A stretch of DNA of 64,000 nucleotides, from NCBI RefSeq assembly GCF_963676685.1, contig NC_092354.1, forward strand, positions 24,770,193 through 24,834,192. Direction: 5' to 3'. How positions within the stretch are numbered: the stretch's first letter is position 1; every line of letters begins with the position of its first letter. Position numbers and translations under genes: made by a program. Below are positions 56,900 through 64,000 of this stretch, piece after piece. This DNA is from Mytilus edulis (taxonomy: Eukaryota > Mollusca > Bivalvia > Mytilida > Mytilidae). The notes beneath the pieces were generated by a model. It was not told the origin of the DNA. It ran no database searches and saw only the letters and a program-made list of their open reading frames with translations.

Positions 56900-58290
56900 C
56901 TAGAAAGTGAAAAAGACAAATAGATAAATAAAATATATCAGTGAGTATTCATCTATGATACAATACCACTAAACATATGTAGCTAAAATAACCAACACAC
57001 ACACAAAAGTTCGCCCAAGGTAAAGACAGTAACTGCTGTTAAGCGTCTCAAATTATTAGTAATGCCTTTAACACTGAGCTGAAAATATTAGTTTAAAATG
57101 GCTCTGTATTCTAATTAAACTGATTGGGTTTCATTCTTTTAAAAATAATTTCAATCCCTAATAATAAACTGTAGTCAGCAGACTTGCTTGTCTTTTAAAA
57201 TTTAAATACGTTATTTATGTTTAATAGTTTTCTTTAGAAGTTTTAAAGAAACGAGTTTAAACAGCATCAAATAGAAGTTTTAAACGACGTTGACGAGTTT
57301 CACATGTTTTAAATAAAGTATCCCAATACAGTAATTTTAATCACATTCGAATGTAAAAACGTGTTATAGATTAAATAAATAAGAAGAATAGAAAAGATAT
57401 GAATTACCAACCTGGACAACCGGTTCGAACAGCTTTTCTCACAACACATATATGTATCTGAAAATGTGAATTACATGTTTATCCAAAGTTAAACTATTTT
57501 TTTAAATTAAGGTATAGTTGAAAAACTGCAAGGTGATCCATATAATGTTTATCATTTTTTTTTAAAACAGCTTTAAAAAATCTTCCTTTTGGGAAAGTAA
57601 AAGAAATTTCTGTTATTTTTTTTCTATACCCCTGCCGGAAGTAACTTAATGTTTCCGTAAAATAATAACTTCAGGTGTTTTTTTTTTTTATATATATATC
57701 AAATTCTATTGCTGTTTTTCCAGACAAAACAAGAGAGAAAGAAGTTCGGAAATCGTGGTATGTTCATAACCGTTGTGCACTCAAACTTTCTCCGAATAAT
57801 TAGGCATGTAAAAGAAAGTTTTGAAATTGCTAATTATTCCGGGTCCGTTAATAAATGCACGATGACATTATAGATGCTTCGTCTCTTGTGTCGATAAAAA
57901 AAAACCAGAATCTTGAAAACTTGAAAAAAGAGCCAAAAAAAAAAAAACACTTGAGAAAGTAATTCTGAAATGCTCGTAATTGTCGTAATAATATTTTAAG
58001 TATGTTTGTCTCTTTCAATGATTTTTGTTAATAAAGACAACTTCAAGGAACTTTTCGCAAATTTCAAGTGTGTGATTGAATAGTAAAAAAAGAAGATATG
58101 GTATGATTGCCAATGAGAAAACTGTACACATGAAATCAAATAAAATAATAATGAAAGGTTTAAACTTACCATTACATGTTTCTTCTGTTTCTTCCAAAAA
58201 GTACAAATCTTCGTCATCAGATAGTAAACCTTCTTCAATGTCAGCTTCATTTGGAAATTTTGGTGTTAATGTTACAAAATATTGGAAATT
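56717..58290 (-). CDS. Three consecutive exons of an unrecognised Cys-rich protein
   Basis: Exon 1 (about 58290-58170, donor AATG|GTAAGTTT) is acidic: FPNEADIEEGLLSDDEDLYF, LEETEETC. Exon 2 (57457-57412, only 46 nt, acceptor cattttcag, donor CCAG|GTTGGT) reads DTYMCCEKSCSNRLSR across its junctions. Exon 3 (56899-56717, acceptor actttctag, donor GGAG|GTTAGT) reads CDIQNAILDYPENTTQQNNW, IVHYLSKFSQKKLITRN and FYVAGKCICEITWR. Phases 1 and 2 agree at both junctions, which is unlikely by chance. The CCEKxC...GKxIC arrangement resembles the N-terminal zinc-binding part of a bivalve protein family often tied to transposase-like genes. The start codon and 3' exons are not seen. Confidence 0.55.
57412..57457 (-). 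CDS. 46-nt micro-exon
   Basis: Fourteen codons plus partial codons on both sides, TYMCCEKSCSNRLS. Good flanking splice signals and phase agreement with both neighbouring exons. Confidence 0.5.
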
Positions 58291-61200
58291 TTATTAAAAT
58301 CATATATGCCTAATATGGAAGACGTCTATATTTTGCAGTATAAAAGGGAATTAATATTTTAACATATTGGAACAAATGTGCAGATACAATGTATAATCTT
58401 GCTTTTAATCAGGTTATGTATACAAAAACATGGTTGGGATTACAGAGCTGATTTGTGGACCGGTTCCATCTCGGGAACCTCTAGCCCTTTTAAAGTCTTG
58501 TATGTTTTTCAATTTTTGGTCGTATTAGAGTGTAGTATGGTGTCCATTTCACTTATCTAGTATGCGTTCATGTAAGTATAACTGCTATGAGCATGATGAG
58601 GCCTCAATGGTGATCTTGGTCTGTTTTATTTTAATTATTTTTGTTTCAGGGTTGCTGTCTCTGAATATCTGTTTAATTTTTTTATTGAATGTAAGTTTGC
58701 AAATGCATAAGAGCAGATTCAAAAAGGTCCAATCAGTCCTTATATGTATATTCCATTCTAAAAAAAAATACAATACTGGTACAAAACTTTTATACCAGTA
58801 TATTTGTGCACAATATTTGATATACCAGTATTGCAATCTCCAACTAGCAGGTGATTCAAAAGTTCCTGGGTAGAGGGCTGGATGTTTTTTGTTTTTGTTT
58901 TTTGTGTAAATTGTTTTTGTTGTAAAAAAGGTCGTAAGTTTTCTGAATTGAATTGTTTCAATACATGTATATTTGTCATTGTTGAAGGACGTACAATTAT
59001 GTTGCCTTTATAATTGCTTACATACAGTTCATCTGAACTTTGGTGGATAAAACTGTTGTCTCATTAGCAATCATACTACATCTCCTCATTTATATTCTGC
59101 ATCCTTCTATACTCTACATTTTGATTATACTTGTATCTTATATTCCTGGTTTAGGTGCTTAATTTATAAATTAAATATTCATTGAAGACCATATGGTTAC
59201 CTTAAGACATCATTGAATATATGCTACTTTAAGCAAGTCGAGAGCATCATTTTGAAAATTCAGTGACTGACCATCATTATCATGACCCTTAGTCATGCCA
59301 ACAAACAGATATTAAAAAAAGAACTAGCTATTAGGGTTTGAAAAATTTGTTTATATATTCCATTCAAATTTTGTTTGCTAAGACTTTAAATGAAAAAAAC
59401 AAATCATGTATTTTATATGTATATACATTTTACATAAAACTAAAAGTAATCAACATTTTAGAAATTAAATTCTGGAACCTTAAAATAATAAATACATTAA
59501 AACATATAATTTAACTTTCAACAAATGAAAGTTTTTAACGACCTTGACTGGCTATACAGTTTTGCACTTGGTAATTTACTTTCTTGTGACAGACATCACT
59601 TAAATATTAGAGCATAGCTATTTATCCAATGAACTGCTTATTGGTAAATGATTTATTTAAACACTTGTTTATTTATTAACACAGCAGGAAGTTGTCTGTG
59701 ACCAGAAATATTATAGATGAATGAGATAAGAATGACCAGCTGTGTGATTAACATCAATTACATAGCAAATTGTAGCTATAGTTATTACAGATAAATAAAT
59801 TGACAATAATAACTAACATCTGTAAATTGATGTGCAAACTTGCCCTTAAACATGGATTGGATACACAAAATGTATATATTAGTTAAATTTTAATACATGT
59901 ATTAAAAAGTAAATATTTTTAGATCTTTCTTCAATACAGGTATATTCAAACTATTGTCAAAAAAATATTTCTGACTCTTTGTCCTGTGACTTTCTGTCCA
60001 TCTACCATTTAAAATAAATATATACATGTATATAAATGGTGTTTACACCAACAAAGAACTGAGTGGACTTGTAGAATTATGTTTTGATCATAAAGTTTGC
60101 TCCATTATTGGGAAGGGGATGGGTCCCATCTGACAATTGATAAATTGACAGTTTGCAGTTTATAGCTTGTAACAGTCTTGATAGTCTGGAATTTTGTATT
60201 TGTAGTCAGCTAAAAAAGATTTCCTTTACTTAAACTGGGGCCTCTAACAGTTTGGAGGCAGAATCAAGGACAAAATTTAGATTACTTTTAATCATACAAA
60301 ATATTTTACTGATGCAGAAATTAAGTTCCTGTCTGAGAGCATTACTTTTTAAAACTGATTGACTGTTGCCATCATGTTAAATATTTAAGCAGAAATTTTA
60401 TTTTATGAAAACTTAATTAATTCATCAAAAGAATATAATTAGGGTAGTTTATTATTTGAAGTTTTTACCTTTTTATTAAACTCTATTGTAATATTACCAA
60501 ACCTAGACAGTACAATATTATTAATGGACTCATTATATCCTGAGAAAATATAGTTCTATAATTTCTAAATATAACCTGTTATAATTTCTGTTGTGGTCAG
60601 TGGTCTGATTACCATGGTTATAAATTAAGGTTCTATGCCATTACTAAGTCATCAGATTTTATTATCTTAAACAGCAGAGATGCTTACAAGAGGTTGTAGT
60701 GACATATTGAATGGATTAATTACCATCAATAAATCAGGCAATCTAAATTTGAAGTACATGTTTCTAAATTCTATTATATATTTAGTAATCACCCATGGTT
60801 GGACAACATCAAGTTTGAATGTTAAAAAATGTTAACAAAGACATCAACTATATTCAGATAATATGTAATAATATATATTACTTATGATTACATAAATTTC
60901 TAAATAAAAAACAAAATTTAAGTTAATTTACATGTATTCAACTGATTTTGTTTTCCTTGAAAATTTGTAAACTTGTAAAACTTAAGCAATGCTACTCATT
61001 CTATTTCATTTCAATTATTCTTTAATTTGATACCATTAAAATGAAAATGAGTTTTATCATAATTTGCGAAAGGACTGAAAAACCATTAAGTACTTTATTA
61101 TTAAAATCTATGATTTCCTCGATATCTACATTGTTATTTTTATAATAAAATTGGAATAAATATATAATAATGATCAAGTTCTTTGTATTAAAATAACTAT

Positions 61201-61327
61201 CAAAATTATAAAAAGACACACACACTCAAACAAAAACAAAACTATGTTTTAGTTACATACAGATACAACCTAAGATATAAAAAACACTTTTTTACAAGCA
61301 ATTGCCAACATTTCTACTAGCACCAGT
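58291..61327. other. No gene recognised
   Basis: AT-rich. About 58427-58540 (ttgtggaccggttccatctc, ttggtcgtattagagtgtag) has the feel of a dispersed repeat. 59040-59090 (tgtctcattagcaatcata) and the inverse at 58100-58125 (atgattgccaatgaga) are two pieces of another. A minus-strand AATAAA near 61095-61105 could serve the gene that stops at 61328. No long open frames. Confidence 0.45.
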
Positions 61328-64000
61328 TCATGAAAAGAATGGAGATGAAACAAATTTCAACTTCCCATTAATAAAACAAGGCGTATAATCCAAGGTATAA
61401 ATACACCCAGGTTCTTTCACATATTCAATATCTAGACTGTCAAAATTTCCATCGTATGAAATGACATGAGCAGAATACCATCCTACATCCCATTCAAATG
61501 TTCCTATTTCCTCCCTGCTCCAGTAAACTTTTATTTTGGCTCCAGTTTCTTTGGATTGTTCATATGCATTAGCCTTATCATTTTCACTGTTTGTCCTGTC
61601 AAGTCTTCTTTCTTTTTCAATTTTCCATATTGACTTTAACAGCACATCAAGCCAGTCAAAAAGAGGGTCAAATAATTCAGTCACATTATTGAGAGATATG
61701 TATTCGGGCACTTTAACTATAGAAGAAGTTGCACTTTTGATATTAGTAAATTTTCTTTTTCTATGGATATGTTGAATATTATTGTAATATCTTTTCTGCC
61801 ATATTATTAGCGAAACAGAAATTTCTGCAATTTTTGATAATTTGCTTACAATAGACTCAATTATCATGTATGACCTTTTATGTCGTAGTAAAAATACTCT
61901 CATAACAAGTTCATCTTTAATACCACTGAAGTTTAAATTGTGGTAGCGAAGAATTTGGCGAAGTTCACAAATGCTCAAATTTGTCAAATTTGATATATCT
62001 GACGGAATATCAGAAAGATTTCCTTGGTAATTATCAGTGTCATTTGGAAATTTAAAGTTCTTTTTTTCTGCTATAAGCTGTATAAGATCTGTTTTTGTAT
62101 GCTTTGCTGAATAGATGATATGAGCATTTTTTGCCTCCGTTTGAAGATCAGCTACAGTCTTTTTGAACAAATCATGATTTTTCCACCTTTCTCTACTCTT
62201 GTCATTATCAAGACCTTGTTCCATTTTGTCATGTTGTTTCTTCATTTCATCTGTGAGTTGAACAGGTGTGAGCCAAGCAAGTAGGGCAGCAGAATCAATT
62301 ACTGAATCTGGGATGTCTGTACAAAGTTCACACAACAATGATATTACATTTGATGGGAGAAATAATTCTTCTGAATCCCAATCACCATATGGAATTACAT
62401 CACGTGCTTCAAAGCAAAGATAATGGAGTTCCCCATTGCTTTCTATCCACCTCACAAAGTCTGGTAGTGGTTCTTTCACATATCTGTTTGTAATTTCAGG
62501 ATTTTTAGTATAGACTGTTGCACAATATTCTGTTAGCCATGCGGTCCTAACATTGTCAACCAGTGAATTGCTTAAGTGGTTATAGTCTTCTAGATACGAA
62601 CCACTGAAATCTCTATTCACTCCCCAAACTATGGATATATCTGCAAGGAGAGGACATTCTACAACTTTAAACTCTTTAGCACACTCATTTTTTCCATGCT
62701 CTGACAGCTTTATAAAATTTCGCAAATCATCTTCATCATCAAATATAAAGTTATCTTTCACACCTCTAAAACAATAAAATTGATTTTGGCCAAATTTAGC
62801 TGATCTCAGACAAGATATAACTTGTTCAGCCATTAATTCCATATTTTCAAGATGTTTTGGTGTACCTGGTTTAGCATTTTTGTGTGGAAAGATTTCAGCA
62901 CTTTTGAATGGACCATGTTTGCTTAGTGCAAGGTTTTCAGAAGCATGTGGTCTTTCTGCAGGGTTGTCTTTGGAATTTAACTTTTCAAATGAGATTTGTG
63001 TAGCTTTTTCCAAATTTAAAAAGTTCACCAAACGTACCAGGAGCATTCTAACCACAGTACTTGCTGGTACTTCAGATGGCTCATTGTCCACAACAAAAAT
63101 CTATTTTTTTCGTATATTTCCTGTTTCTTGATTTCAAAAAAGATATCTAGTGCAGGTATAGACAGGAGATGGAAAAGTTCATTAAAACATCTGTAAACAG
63201 TTTCAGGTTCAAAAAATGAAATATTGACTAGTGTTACAGGTTGTCCTGTTCTGACCACATTCATAACAGTTAAATTGGAAGATTGAATGATTGCATCTGA
63301 TGAAATGGTCTTGAGAAAAAGGTGTGTCATTGGCGTACAAGCATTTGTCCTGGATTGGTCAAACTGATGATCTTGACGTGTTTTATCCAGCCAACTTTTA
63401 CCAATATTTTGTACTGGGTCTATATCTGAACACACTATCCCCTTTGCATCTTTTGCATCTACCAATGTATCTGTTTCTTCAGACGCTGCTTTTTCCAATT
63501 CAAAATTTACATGAGCCCTACAGTAATTGGCATTCGCTCTTTCTTCCATCATTCCAACACGCGGTAGTTTCTTCAGGGAAATTTTTGCATTTACATCTTG
63601 TCCGAAATGGTGGCGTTTTGCTTGGTATGTATTTTCCCGAAAATTCTGTGTGTAAGTATAACAGGTCGACAAAGCTATGTTTGGAATTTTTTCAGATGCT
63701 GCTGTCAGTAAAATTTCTCTAGCTTGAGACATGGTTAAGGCAAGGTTAGGATTCTTGTATCTTGTGTCATTCTCAAGTCTAGGGTGTATCTTGGAGCCTT
63801 CACCAAATGCCAATTCCAAAACCTCGGCCAATTGGGGAAATTGATCTGCAATTTTTGTTCTACCAGCACCTTTTGCTCTGCTTTTAAAGGCTTTTGCTTT
63901 CATTTTTGATATGCGTCTATGGTAGAAACAATGCTGTTGATGGTTTGTCATATCATTCCTGACTGACAACAAGTCTCTTTTAAGATTCTTGAATTTTTTT
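61328..64000 (-). CDS. Large uncharacterised protein with SAP-like and Tudor-like regions (partial)
   Basis: The frame is open from the window edge (KKFKNLKRDLLSVRNDM) to about 63090, then continues one base off to a TGA at 61328, roughly 880 codons without an intron. N-terminal part: basic, then NPNLALTMSQAREILLTAA, RHHFGQDVNAKISLKKLP, DAKDAKGIVCSDIDPVQNIG and DHQFDQSRTNACTPMTHLFL, a block I recall from uncharacterised bivalve proteins. Middle: KTDLIQLIAEKK and LSICELRQILRYHNLNFSGI with KDELVMRV, which fit SAP-type DNA-binding helices. C-terminus: KIKVYWSREEIGTFEWDVGW, YSAHVISYDG, IEYVKEPGCIYTLDYTP, a Tudor/agenet-like barrel pattern. The frame change lies at the five-base run 63095-63099. 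Role unknown; SAP plus Tudor-like suggests chromatin association (inference). Confidence 0.75.

Noticed and set aside
61536..61775. 79-aa plus ORF
   Set aside because: Antisense shadow of the large minus-strand ORF at 61328-64000; likewise 62880-63131 and 63324-63722.

Overview
The window looks like nuclear DNA of a bivalve mollusc, most likely a mussel (Mytilidae). It is AT-rich and intron-containing, and is packed with repeats I recognise as typical of mussels: the 'ctctcaagagcc' / 'tcacttggcc' hairpin-ended repeat, tRNA-derived SINEs with (aatc)n tails, DIRS/Ngaro tyrosine-recombinase elements, Penelope-like elements and Crypton-like recombinases. There is no bacterial-style operon, no rRNA and no genuine tRNA gene. 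Species assignment is inference from repeat familiarity.

Layout. 1-4.3 kb: unrecognised sequence, a SINE nested inside an older SINE, and a truncated hairpin-ended repeat. 4.3-6.2 kb: a decayed DIRS-type retroelement on the minus strand. 7-11.9 kb: a patchwork of SGNH-hydrolase, LINE, C2H2 zinc finger, V-core SINE and Ty3/Gypsy integrase fragments, ending in the right end of a Ngaro-like element (tyrosine recombinase plus split direct repeats). 11.9-23.5 kb: two exons of one plus-strand gene separated by an ~11.1-kb intron made essentially only of about 158 copies of a 70-bp unit. Read in register, each unit begins GTAGAA and ends ACAACAG, so it looks like a tandem array of complete mini-introns with strong dyad symmetry. 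This is the most unusual feature. 24-32 kb: SINE, LINE and other dispersed repeats. 33.0-38.4 kb: a minus-strand split gene with an RPA70-like OB-fold. 38.8-40.3 kb: the 3' exons of a second minus-strand gene (DUF6589-like). 41.8 kb: a further small minus-strand exon.

43.2-46.6 kb: Penelope-like element, a nested palindromic SINE complex and a DEDD exonuclease fragment. 47.6-49.1 kb: Crypton/KIAA1958-like recombinase pseudogene. 49.3-53.2 kb: a hairpin-ended repeat carrying a MITE and a 2-kb element inside it. 53.4-54.6 kb: an SGNH gene broken by a SINE with a perfect target-site duplication. 55.2-56.3 kb: a 1.09-kb element with GGGCCCCGC ends. 56.7-58.3 kb: three minus-strand exons with agreeing phases. 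61.3-64.0 kb: a large minus-strand ORF with SAP-like and Tudor-like parts, running off the window.

Many reading frames, in both host-like genes and transposons, are broken by single-base differences in homopolymer runs. This may be uncorrected long-read sequencing error rather than pseudogenisation, so 'pseudogene' calls here are provisional.
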